The translations under genes and the position numbers were made by a program. Under the pieces are notes generated by a model. That model searched no databases. It was not told the origin of the DNA and was given only the letters and a program-made list of their open reading frames with translations. Below are positions 1-10,199 of a DNA stretch of 64,000 bases, piece by piece (within the stretch, counting starts at the first letter, position 1; each line of letters starts with the position of its first letter). The DNA comes from Saccharum officinarum (taxonomy: Eukaryota > Streptophyta > Magnoliopsida > Poales > Poaceae): NCBI GenBank assembly GCA_020631735.1, contig CM036209.1:1971478-2035477 (forward strand), in the 5' to 3' direction.

Positions 1-615
1 AGAGAGATAGGAGGGTATCACCGAGGGGCGAAGTATTGAGCCAACCAATATGATCAACAATGAATACCAAGATAACCAAACACCGGGATCAATCAATCAC
101 AATATGAAAGTGATGACACGAAGATTTATCCCGAGGTTCACGTGCTTGCCGGCACGCTAGTCCCCGTTGTGTCCCTCTTCACCACGTGGTTCGGTGGCTA
201 ATCGGTCTCACACCGAGCCTCTCAAAAGGCGCCACAAGAACCTACCAAATGGCAAAAGGTTGCAATGACACGAGCAATATACTAACGTTGCCTTTGGCGC
301 TTCGCCGAGGTAGGCACAAACCCCTCACAATCACCGGAGGTGGCCAAGAACAATCACCAACTCTTGCCAACGCCTCCAAGCTGCTCCAAGCCGTCTAGGT
401 GGCGGCAACCACCAAGAGAAACAAGAATCCCGCAGCAAATCAACCACCAAGTGCCAACTAGATGCTAATCACAATGCAAATGCACTTGGATCACTCAATC
501 TCACTTCGAATATGCAAAGAAGCAAGAGAGATGAGTGGGAGGGGAGTTGCTTAGCTCAAAGTGCTCACAAGTATGTCAAATGTTCGAGAGAGAGAGCCTT
601 GAGCCGGCCAACGAG

Positions 616-623
616 TATTTATA
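616..623 (-). promoter_or_regulatory. LTR promoter TATA box (E1 left LTR)
   Basis: TATAAATA on the minus strand, followed by ACTCGTTGGCCGGCT. The matching box in the other LTR is at 9175-9182. The same TATAAATA stands just downstream of the palindrome array in the LTRs of E2, E4 and E5, which marks the U3/R promoter. Confidence 0.75.
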
Positions 624-664
624 GACGTACCCCTTCGAATATAGCCGTTAGAAACTTAAACAGC

Positions 665-1045
665 CGAAGTCGCGTTGACCGGACGCGCTGGTCCAACTGA
701 CCGGACGCGCCGGTCGCGCAACGGCTAGTTTCGCAACACTGACCGGACGCGCCGGTCGCAACGACCGGACGCGCTGGTCACGACCGGACGCGCCGGTCCC
801 GTGACTGACCGGACGCGTGGTCAGCACTGAGTCGCGCAAAACGAACCAGCGACCGGACGCGCTGAAGAACTGACCGGACGCCACAGTGCCGCGTCCGGTC
901 GGAGTCCAGTAAGCTCCCTGGACGACCGGACGCGTCCGGTCGCCTGTGACCGGACGCGCCTCGCGTCCGATCAAACAACTGAAAAACGCGCAGACACTGG
1001 ACACTGACCGGACGCGTCCGGTCACACCGTGACCGCGTCCGGTGC
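665..1045. repeat. CpG-rich palindrome array in U3 of the E1 left LTR
   Basis: About fourteen full or half copies of GACCGGACGCG(T/C)(C)CGGTC in both orientations. A perfect 18-base palindrome GACCGGACGCGTCCGGTC lies at 1006-1023. The block is upstream of the TATA box in element orientation, so it occupies U3. Palindromic, CpG-rich cis-regions are known in maize Sirevirus LTRs (from memory); the sequence here is read directly. Confidence 0.9.
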
Positions 1046-1634
1046 AGCGTCCGGTCACCTCTGTGACCTCCGTTCGCCTCCGTTTCTTTTTCCGACTTCC
1101 GGCGTAGTGGAAAATAGGCATTTCATTTCCCGAAATCGCCTGAATCCCGCGCTCGCACGCTCGGCGGGAGGGAGAGAGACCCCAAACCCTCTCTACCGCT
1201 CAAACTCCAACGCCGTCGCAAATGTGCTAACATCACCAAGTGATCATCGTCATGTGAGTGTGTTAGCATTTTCACAATCATTTTTCGAGGCGATATTAGT
1301 TCTATCCAAATGCATATGATCATGAAATGCACATCTAGAGGCACTTAGGAGTTCAATAGCCGCGTCATTCCCCTCTTTATAGTACGGCTATCTATCCTAT
1401 AATGTAACCACACCCACTAGGTGTCTTGGTTACTAAAACACAACCCTTAAGCATATACCTTTGCCTTGATCACATAGGGTTGCGTCCAAATCCAAGTGTG
1501 GCCATCATGATCACCATGTCCATCTTGCCACCAACCTTGGAATGTACTAATCCTCATATGCTACATACAACTTAGGCATAGGATTAGTACTTAGGCATTG
1601 TCACTAATTACCAACACCAAACATAGGACTTTCA

Positions 1635-1646
1635 ATCTCCCCCTTG
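1635..1646 (-). promoter_or_regulatory. Polypurine tract of E1, within a hairpin
   Basis: On the minus strand CAAGGGGGAGAT lies directly before the 3' LTR that starts TGAAAG. Flanking arms 1598-1615 and 1646-1663 are inverted repeats matching at 17 of 18 bases, so the plus-strand primer and the LTR boundary sit in a predicted 30-base loop. Confidence 0.85.
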
Positions 1647-1663
1647 TTGGTAATTGGTGACAA

Positions 1664-2806
1664 ACCTTTCACAAAGATATTATGATAAAATTTTGATTGA
1701 ACCCATGTCACATTGTCCAAGTATATTACCATGTGTAAGAATTATGGACATGTGATCATGAATTCAAATTGATAGCAATGGCTCCCCCTACATGTATGCT
1801 ATATGTTTGGATTTTGGAAGCATACATGTTAGATAGGAAAGATTAGGAGCATTGTCTACCAATAGGTGCTAAGTGTTTAAGATTATAGACCTTTGAAGCG
1901 TGATACCATCGGAGTAGCGATAAACACCATCTTAGCACCTTGTGTAGTTAGATTCCACTTGGAAAAGCACAAACATAACTAGAAACCTCGTGAGATCAAC
2001 ATTATAAGCAAGGCTCTAGTACCACTTTGAAAAACATGAAGCAAGAAAAATCTAACTACTTCCTATTCATGCTAGTACCACAATGCATCATTCAAATTAT
2101 ACTAGCAAGTCACCACACAAGCAATGTATCGGAGAAAACGAAATGCATAACTATGCATCATACATATGAAGTGCACATAGAAATGCAACATTCATGTTTA
2201 AGAGCTTGCTCCCCCTACTTGTGTGCTCAAAATTTTAGTTGATCCCCTTCTTTTATCAATTCTCCCCTTTGTCCCCTTTTGAATCTATCTTTGTGAACAA
2301 CATTTTCTCCCACAACATTTTCTTCCCCTTTGAGTTCTATCTTTGTGAACAATATTTTCTCCCCCTTTGGCACCAATTGACCACAAGGAGCAAACTTTAG
2401 ATAGATTATCATGTTGAAATATGGGGTGAGGATCAAGTTTATGATTCAACCTAGATTGCTTGCATAAATAAAATACTTCGGTTTGATCCAAGGGCAAGCT
2501 TCTTCACACCTCACTAGAAGGGTTATCATGCACCATGTTGAAGCAAATATTTAGACAAGTTTTCTAGATTAAATACTTAGGATCACAAGCTACTTAAACA
2601 AGTTATATGCTACCACTAGATCATACAAGTCATGGAAACAATAGTGGCACCATATAAACTTCAAATTCATTTAATTTTCATGAATGATCCTAGAACATAA
2701 GAAATCATGACTAGATGCACTAAACAAGTCCTTAGCATAGAATGTATGACATGTCAACCAATTGTACCTTGGGCTCGAAGGAGAGGCATGTCATATATGG
2801 GGTGCA
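1664..2806 (-). other. E1 3' non-coding region between pol stop and PPT
   Basis: About 1.1 kb between the RNase H stop and the polypurine tract. There is no long ORF and no envelope-like gene. Around 2280-2380 a short CT-rich unit containing ctatctttgtgaacaa is repeated in tandem. Additional CCCCCTT blocks on the plus strand (GGGGGA-like on the element strand) are present, as is typical of Sireviruses, which carry multiple PPT-like motifs. Confidence 0.6.
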
Positions 2807-5800
2807 TCAACTCATGTTGGAGAAGTCAAGTATGTTCAACTCATTCTTTAGCTTGTGAAATCTCTTCTCATCAAGTGGCTTGGTGAATAGATCGGCTAAT
2901 TGATCTTCGGTGCCCACACTCTCAATAGCAATGTCACCCTTTTGTTGATGATCTCTAATAAAGTGATGGCGAACATCAATATGCTTTGTTCTTTGATGTT
3001 GAACCGGATTGTTGGTTAGCTTCACGGCACTTTCATTGTCACATAGCAATGGCACATTCTTGAAATTGATTCCAAAATCCTTCAATGTTGCCTTCATCCA
3101 CAAGATTTGTGCACAACAACTACCCGCGGCGATGTATTCGGCTTCGGCGGTAGATAGTGCAATACTATTTTGCTTCTTGGATGACCATGAGACAAGTGAT
3201 CTTCCCAACAATTGACATGTCCCGGAAGTGCTCTTTCTCTCCACTTTATCACCGGCATAGTCGGAATCCGAATATCCAACTAGCTCAAAGCTTGCACCTT
3301 TGGGATACCACAATCCAACATCTTGTGTATGCTTTAAGTACCTCAATATTCTCTTTGTTGCCTTCAAATGACTTTCTCTTGGTGAGGCTTGAAATCTTGC
3401 ACACATGCATACACTAAACATCACATCGGGCCTTGATGCCGTCACATAGAGTAGGCTACCAATCATTGATCTATATAGCTTTTGATCCACCATGTTGCCA
3501 CTCTTGTCACTATCCAAGCTTCCACTAGTGCCCATTGGAGTTGTAATACTCTTTGCATCTTCCATGCCAAACTTCTTGAGCATATCTTTGATGTACTTAG
3601 TTTGGCTCACAAATGTACCTTCTTTCATTTGTTTGATTTGAAGTCCAAGAAAGAAACTAAGTTCACCAATCATTGACATTTCAAATTCCTTTGCCATCAT
3701 TTTCCCAAACTCATCACAATAATCTTGATTGGTTGAACCGAATATGATATCATCAACATATATTTGCAATACAAATAAGTCTTTCCCAATCTTCTTGGTG
3801 AATAGTGTTGTATCAACTTTGCCCATGACAAATCCTTTGGATAGCAAGAAGTCCCTCAATCTTTCATACCATGCTCTAGGTGCTTGCTTCAATCCATACA
3901 AAGCTTTTCTCAACTTGTATACATGATTGGGTTTCTTGTCATCTTCAAAACCGGGAGGTTGCTCCACATACACCTCCTCTTGAATGTACCCATTGAGAAA
4001 TGCACTCTTCACATCCATTTGATATAGCTTGATATTGTGAGCACAAGCATAGGCAAGTAAGATCCTAATTGCTTCCAATCTTGCAACCGGGGCATAAGTT
4101 TCACCAAAGTCAAGACCCTCTATTTGTGTGTAACCTTGAGCCACTAGTCTTGCTTTGTTCCTTACTACTATCCCATCTTGATCTTGCTTGTTGCGAAAGA
4201 CCCATCTTGTTCCAATGACATTGTGATCCTTAGGCCTTTCAACTAGTTCCCATACTTCATTTCTCTTGAAGTTGTTGAGCTCTTCATGCATTGCATTTAC
4301 CCAATCCGGATCTCTCAATGCTTTATCAATGTCCTTGGGTTCTTCCATTGACACAAAAGAAGAGTGAGCCAAAATGATGTCAATCTTGATCTAGTTTGAA
4401 CTCCTCTTTGTATGTCACCAATGATGGAATCCAATGGATGGTCTCTTGCAATGTTAGTTGGTTGAAGCACTTGGACTTGATTGCTTGGATGTTGATGTTG
4501 ATCATGAGTTGGAGATGATGAACTAGCCACTTGTTGATCTTGTTGCACTTGAGATGATGTACTAGCTTGATTTTGCATTAGAGAACCACTAGCTTGAGTG
4601 ATTGGACTTTGGAGCACTTGATCTTTGTTGTCATCTACATTAATAACTTGCTTTGGTCTAATATCACCAATATCCATTTCTTTCATAGCATTACTCAATT
4701 GAGTTCCTCTCACATCATCCAAGTTATCTTCTTCATCTTGAGAGCCATTTGTTTCATCAAACTCAACATCATGCACTTCTTCAAGTAAACCACTAGCCAA
4801 ATTCCAAACTCTATAAGCTTTGCTAGTAGTTGAGTAACCAAGTAGAAATCCTTCATCACATTTCTTCTCAAACTTGCTCAATCTAGTGCCCTTCTTCAAG
4901 ATGTAGCATTTGCAACCAAATACCCGAAAGTATGCAATGTTGGGCTTTCTTCCATTTAAGATCTCATATGGTGTCTTCTCTAGAAACTTGTGGCAATAGA
5001 GGCGGTTGCTATAGAAGCAAGCCGTGTTGATTGCTTCGGCCCAAAATGAATGACTCACATTATACTCATTCAACATTGATCTTGCCATATCAATTAAGGT
5101 TCTATTCTTCCTCTCAACTAGGCCATTTGATTGAGGTGTATACTTGGCCGAGAATTGATGCTTGATTCCAAGCTCCTCACATAGCTCATCAACTCTTGTG
5201 TTTCTAAACTCACTTCCATTGTCACTTCTTACTTTCTTGATTGTGGTCTCAAACTCATTTTGCACTCTCTTGATGAACTTCTTGAATATGTCAAATACAT
5301 CACTCTTGTCCACAAGAAAGAATACCCATGTGTATCTAGTGAAATCATCCACAATCACAAAACCATACTTGTTGCCACCAATGCTTGTGTATGTAGTTGG
5401 CCCAAATAGATCCATGTGCAACAACTCAAATGCCTTGGAAGTACTCATAATGCTCTTCAATGGATGAGTGTTGCCTACTTGCTTTCCGGCTTGACATGCA
5501 CTACATAGCTTATCCTTCTCAAATGTGACATCCTTCAAGCCTCTAACTAAGTCATGCTTCACTAACTTGTTCAATTGCTTCATGCCAACATGACCAAGTC
5601 TTCTATGCCATAACCAACCCATACTTGATTTGGTGAGCAAGCATGTTGAAAGTTGAGTGTCACTAGCATTGAAATCAACCAAGTATAGATTCTCATATCT
5701 AAAGCCTTTGAAGATCAAGTTAGAGCCATCAACACTAACTATCTCCACATCATCAACACCAAATATGCACTTGAAACCGAGATCACACAATTGAGCAACC

Positions 5801-6036
5801 GACAACAAGTTGAAATTGAGCTTTTCAACTAGTAGCACATTGGAAATGCTATGATCATTTGAGATTGCAATCCTTCCAAGAGCCTTTACATCACCCTTGC
5901 TATTGTCACCAAATGTGATACTATCAATGCCACTATCATTTGATTTGAGAGAGTTGAACATTCTTGAATCACCGGTCATATGTTGAGAGCACCCACTATC
6001 AAGCACCCAATGCCTTCCTCCGGCCTTGTAATTAAC
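2807..6036 (-). pseudogene. pol: E1 pol: protease, integrase, reverse transcriptase, RNase H (one frameshift)
   Basis: Ty1/copia polyprotein that processes itself, copies the element RNA and integrates the cDNA. In order: the aspartic protease motif WVLDSGCSQHM near 5980-6015; the integrase HHCC region near 5490-5620 and catalytic core with SDNGSEF near 5220; then reverse transcriptase with YVDDIIFGS near 3740-3765; and RNase H with DSDYAGD near 3250 and [10 protein letters not shown] near 3130. The order PR-INT-RT-RH is diagnostic of copia. The reading frame is continuous from 6036 to about 4375, where a single-base deletion shifts it; the second half is open to 2807. Apart from that break it looks nearly intact. 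It lies in the same frame as gag but beyond two stops (TAA 6051-6049, TAG 6039-6037). Lineage is Sirevirus/Maximus by gag type, PBS and LTR features. Confidence 0.93.
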
Positions 6037-6048
6037 CTACAAAACAAT

Positions 6049-8226
6049 TTAATGTTTCTTAGGTACCCATACTTGCTTGGGTCCTTGGAGGTTAGTCACT
6101 AAGCTCTTTGGTACCCAAATGGCCTTCTTCTTTGGGCCCACAATTGGTGTACCAACAAACCTAGCATGCACACCTTTCTCACCCTTGGTAAGCACATAAC
6201 AAGAATCAAAAGGAATGTAAGGTACATTAGCATTTTTCTTGTTCTTGTTCATTTTATTGCAATTAATCTCTAGATGCCCAACTTGCTTGCATCTATTGCA
6301 ATAACGACCATTGCCCTTCACAAAGCGAGGCTTTGGAGTAGCAAAGGCCGCCTTGCCCTTCTTGGGAGTATAGCCCAATCCCTCTTTGTTAAGAGAGAAC
6401 CTTTGGCTACCCAAGCATTTTAGCAAGCGGGCATCCCCACCATAGGCGTTGCCTAATGCGCGGGTGAGATCATCCACCTCTCTCTTGAGAGTCTCAACCA
6501 CAAGTGATGAATCACTAGTAGTAGAGGTAGAGTTGGTTGTGGTGGATGATGATGAGCTACATGAAGCATTAGTAGGACTAACAAATAAAGAATCATCAAT
6601 AATATCACATGTTAGTCCAATATCACAAGTGACAATCACTTGCTCCTCCTTAGCTTCCTTCATGAACTTCTCCAACTTAAGGTCCTTTTCCTTGATGAGC
6701 TCAAGTAGAGTGGAGTGGGCTTCCTTAAGCCTAGTGTGAGCAATTTCAAGATCCTCGTGGTCTTCCTTTAGACACTCACGAGAAGCCTCTAGCTCATCAA
6801 AGGATTTCCTAAGAGCTTTGAGCTCTTGTTCAATTCCTTTGCACTCCTTACTCTTTTTGAGAGCAACAAGCTCCTCCATCAAGGCATCATTTTCATTGCT
6901 CTTGGCAATGAGCTCTTGTTCCAAGATTTTGTATTTCTTGGTTGTCCTCTTGTAGCCCTTGCTCATTTGATCTATTATGCCTAATAGATCATCCTTGGAG
7001 TAGTCCTCATCCTCCTCATCATCACTCCTACAATCATCACTAGCACAAGAATCATCATCACTATCATCATTTTTTACCTTGGTAGGCTTGGCCATAAGGC
7101 ATGTTGATGTAGTGTCGAAGATGGATGGCTTGTTGGAGAGGGCGATGTTTGCAATGGCTCGTCGAGTGATCCTCTCATCATCACTAGAGCTTTCATCATC
7201 ATCACTATCGGAGTTGTCACTATCCCAAGTGACTACATAACCACCACCCTTCTTCTTCTTGTTGAAAGTGAAGCTCTTCTTTGCTTTCTTCTCCTTCTTG
7301 TTCTTCTTCAACTTTAACTCCCCATCATTATATCTTTTGTCTTCATAGGGGCACTTTGCCACTACATGATCGGGGCTATTGCAATTGTAGCAAAGCACCT
7401 CCTTTGCCTTCATGAAGTCCCTTCTCTTTCTTGCACCATAGCCTTTCTTCTTCATGAACCGACCCATCTTTTGCACTAGAAGGGCCATGATCTCATCATC
7501 AAATGGATCATCATCATCATCATCAACCTTGCTCTTGCCCTTAGAGGATGAAGCCTTGAATGCAATGGGCTTCTCTTGCTTGACCTTGGTTTCCTTCTTC
7601 TCTTCTACCTCATCTTCATCATCATTGTATTGGGCATCGGTCATTATATCTCCAAGCACATTGGTTGGTTTGACCTTGTCCAATCCCTCTCTAAAGATCA
7701 TTCTTCTCAAGGTGGCAAACTTCTTGGGTAAGCACATCAAGAACTTGTGTGAGAAGTCCTTGTCCTCAACCTTCTCCCCAAGCCCCTTGAGATCATTGAC
7801 AATGACTTGGAGCCTATAGAACATCTCCGGGATGGATTCATCATCCTTCATCTTGAATGTGGAGAACTTGTCCTTGAGCATATATAGTTTGGCACTTTTT
7901 ACCGTTGAAGTGCCTTCATATGTTTCTTCAAGCCTTATCCAAAGCTCATTTGCCTTTTCAAGATCTTTGATTTGCTCAAATACTTTATCATCAATGGCAC
8001 GATAGATTGTGTCAAGTGCCGCCGTATTACATTGTTTGTTGATGCGGTCATTGGGAGTGAGGTTTTCCTCATCAAGAATGACGTATCCTTCTTTGGTCAC
8101 ATCCCAAACCTTCTCATGTATATTGCCTAGATATTGCTTCATCTTCCTTTTCCAATGATCAAAGGAAGAGACGCCATCAAAGAATGGAGGCTTGCCATTA
8201 ACATGATTGAACATAACTTGAGCCAT
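6049..8226 (-). CDS. gag: E1 gag polyprotein
   Basis: 725-residue capsid precursor of the Sirevirus type, open from ATG to TAA. The N-terminal third is the copia gag domain (UBN2/DUF4219-like, beginning PPFFDGVSSFDHWKRKMKQY). A CCHC zinc knuckle CYNCNSPDHVVAKC follows near residue 280. Then comes an acidic and lysine-rich stretch, a long predicted coiled coil (about residues 430-540), a Ser/Thr-rich linker, and a second knuckle CNRCKQVGHLEINC near residue 640. The protein ends with lysine and tryptophan-rich WVPK repeats typical of Sirevirus gag. Length is close to the usual 650-800 residues. The start is the first ATG after the PBS and fits the homologous start of the E5 gag (MAQ...). Confidence 0.95.
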   Translation of the reverse strand: MAQVMFNHVNGKPPFFDGVSSFDHWKRKMKQYLGNIHEKVWDVTKEGYVILDEENLTPNDRINKQCNTAALDTIYRAIDDKVFEQIKDLEKANELWIRLEETYEGTSTVKSAKLYMLKDKFSTFKMKDDESIPEMFYRLQVIVNDLKGLGEKVEDKDFSHKFLMCLPKKFATLRRMIFREGLDKVKPTNVLGDIMTDAQYNDDEDEVEEKKETKVKQEKPIAFKASSSKGKSKVDDDDDDPFDDEIMALLVQKMGRFMKKKGYGARKRRDFMKAKEVLCYNCNSPDHVVAKCPYEDKRYNDGELKLKKNKKEKKAKKSFTFNKKKKGGGYVVTWDSDNSDSDDDESSSDDERITRRAIANIALSNKPSIFDTTSTCLMAKPTKVKNDDSDDDSCASDDCRSDDEEDEDYSKDDLLGIIDQMSKGYKRTTKKYKILEQELIAKSNENDALMEELVALKKSKECKGIEQELKALRKSFDELEASRECLKEDHEDLEIAHTRLKEAHSTLLELIKEKDLKLEKFMKEAKEEQVIVTCDIGLTCDIIDDSLFVSPTNASCSSSSSTTTNSTSTTSDSSLVVETLKREVDDLTRALGNAYGGDARLLKCLGSQRFSLNKEGLGYTPKKGKAAFATPKPRFVKGNGRYCNRCKQVGHLEINCNKMNKNKKNANVPYIPFDSCYVLTKGEKGVHARFVGTPIVGPKKKAIWVPKSLVTNLQGPKQVWVPKKH

Positions 8227-8263
8227 CTTACACCGAGGTTGTTAAGCCTTACAAACGGTGACC

Positions 8264-8280
8264 ACGGCTCTGATACCACT
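8264..8280 (-). promoter_or_regulatory. E1 primer binding site (initiator Met tRNA)
   Basis: On the minus strand AGTGGTATCAGAGCC follows the 5' LTR directly. It is complementary to the 3' end of plant initiator methionine tRNA, the usual primer of copia elements. It fixes the LTR edge at 8281 and the element orientation. Confidence 0.93.
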
Positions 8281-10199
8281 TGAAAGGTCTTGATGGCTAG
8301 AGGGGGGGTGAATAGCCTATTAAAATTTTCTACAACGACAAGCTAAACAAGTTTATCAATATAACAAATAGCGAGATGCGAGTTTTGCTTAGCCTATGGG
8401 TGTTTGCAAGCCACCTATCCAATTCACAATTCTAGTATTTACACTCAACCACACAAGTCAAATCGAGAAGTTAAGTACAACTACAACTAGCAAGCTACAC
8501 AAGAGAACTACTCTAGCTAAGCTAACTAGCTAGCAAAGATAACTAAGAAATTAATACAAGAGAGATAGGAGGGTATCACCGAGGGGCGAAGTATTGAGCC
8601 AACCAATATGATCAACAATGAATACTAAGATAACCAAACACCGGGATCAATCAATCACAATATGAAAGTGATGACACGAAGATTTATCCCGAGGTTCACG
8701 TGCTTGCCGGCACGCTAGTCCCCGTTGTGTCCCTCTTCACCACGTGGTTCGGTGGCTAATCGGTCTCACACCGAGCCTTTCAAAAGGCACCACAAGAACC
8801 TACCAAATGGCAAAAGGTTGCAATGACACGAGCAATATACTAACGTTGCCTTTGGCGCTTCGCCGAGGTAGGCACAAACCCCTCACAATCACCGGAGGTG
8901 GCCAAGAACAATCACCAACTCTTGCCAACGCCTCCAAGCTGTTCCAAGCCGTCTAGGTGGCGGCAACCACCAAGAGAAACAAGAATCCCGCAGCAAATCA
9001 ACCACCAAGTGCCAACTAGATGCTATCTCACAATGCAAATGCACTTGGATCACTCAATCTCACTTCGAATATGCAAAGAAGCAAGAGAGATGAGTGGGAG
9101 GGGAGTTGCTTAGCTCAAAGTGCTCACAAGTATGTCAAATGTTCGAGAGTCAGAGCCTTGAGCCGTCCAACGAGTATTTATAGACGTACCCCTTCGAATA
9201 TAGCCGTTAGAAACTTGAAACAGCCGAAGTCGCGTTGACCAGACGCGCTGGTCCAACTGACCGGACGCGCCGGTCGCGCAACGGCTAGTTTCGCAACACT
9301 GACCGGACGCGCCGGTCACAACGACCGGACGCGCTGGTCACGACCGGACGCGCCGGTCCCGTGACTGACCGGACGCGTCGGTCAGCACTGAGTCGCGCAA
9401 AACGAACCAGCGACCGGACGCGCTGAAGAACTGACCGGACGCCACAGTACCCGCGTCCGGTCGGAGTCCAGTAAGCTCCCTGGACGACCGGACGCGTCCG
9501 GTCGCCTGTGGCCGGACGCGCCTCGCGTCCGATCAAACAACTGAAAATCGCGCAGATACTGGACACTGACCGGACGCGTCCGGTCACACCGTGACCGCGT
9601 CCGGTGCAACGTCCGGTCACCACTGTGACCTCCGTTCGCCTCCGTTTCTTTTTCTGACTTCTGGCGTAGTGGAAAATAGGCATTTCATTTCCCCGAAATC
9701 GCCTGAATCCCGCGCTCGCACGCTCGGCGGGAGGGAGAGAAGACCCCAAACCCTCTCTACCGCTCAAACTCCAACGCCATCGTAAATGTGCTAACATCAC
9801 CAAGTGATCATCACCATGTGCATGTGTGTTAGCATTTTCACAATCATTTTTCGAGGCGTTATTAGTTCTATCCAAATGCATATGACATGAAATGCACACC
9901 TAGAGGCACTTAGGAGTTCAATAGCCGCGTCATTCCCCTCTTTATAGTACGGCTATCTATCCTATAATGTAACCACACCCACTAGGTGTCTTGGTTACTA
10001 AAACACAACCCTTAAGCATATACCTTTGCCTTGATCACATAGGGTTGCGTCCAAATCCAAGTGTGGTCATCATGATCACCATGTCCATCTTGCCACCAAC
10101 CTTGGAATGTACTAATCCTCATATGCTACATACAACTTAGGCATAGGATTAGTACTTAGGTATTGTCACTAATTACCAACACCAAACATAGGACTTTCA
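8281..10199 (-). repeat. Sirevirus E1, 5' LTR (right, complete, 1919 bp)
   Basis: Complete LTR reading TGAAAG...CTTTCA on either strand. Its R-proximal promoter TATAAATA is at 9175-9182 (minus strand). The U3 palindrome array spans about 9240-9605, with perfect 18-base palindromes at 9486-9503 and 9568-9585. It directly abuts E2 LTR sequence at 10200, and ACGCG at 10200-10204 is the right target-site duplication. The intact E2 LTR at 20344-20361 shows that the uninterrupted target was the palindrome GACCGGACGCGTCCGGTC. Confidence 0.95.
9240..9605. repeat. CpG-rich palindrome array in U3 of the E1 right LTR
   Basis: Counterpart of the array at 665-1045. It has about fourteen full or half copies of the GACCGGACGCG motif in both orientations, with spacers containing short A/T-rich words. 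Several differences from the left array are C/T or G/A changes at CpG, as expected for methylated DNA. Confidence 0.9.

Larger units (their letters stand above)
1..1634 (-). repeat. Sirevirus E1, 3' LTR (left, cut by window edge)
   Basis: Direct repeat of 8559-10199, co-linear with a few small indels, so this is the left LTR of a minus-strand element; about 280 bases of it lie left of the window. It ends in CTTTCA at 1634, the inverse of the TGAAAG that opens the other LTR at 8281. By eye I count about 30 differences between the two copies over 1.63 kb (roughly 2 percent), so the insertion is recent. It carries a TATA box at 616-623 and a CpG-rich palindrome array at about 665-1045. For a minus-strand element this copy is the 3' LTR. 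Confidence 0.95.

Noticed and set aside
667..1045. CRISPR-like repeat array
   Set aside because: Units occur in both orientations with irregular spacing inside plant LTRs; no cas genes, and eukaryotic context.
648..1121. Arg/Ser/Gly-rich open frames over the palindrome arrays (also 9285-9899, 15460-15970, 60780-61313)
   Set aside because: They arise from CpG-rich palindromes that are open in several frames on both strands; sequence is LTR U3, not coding.
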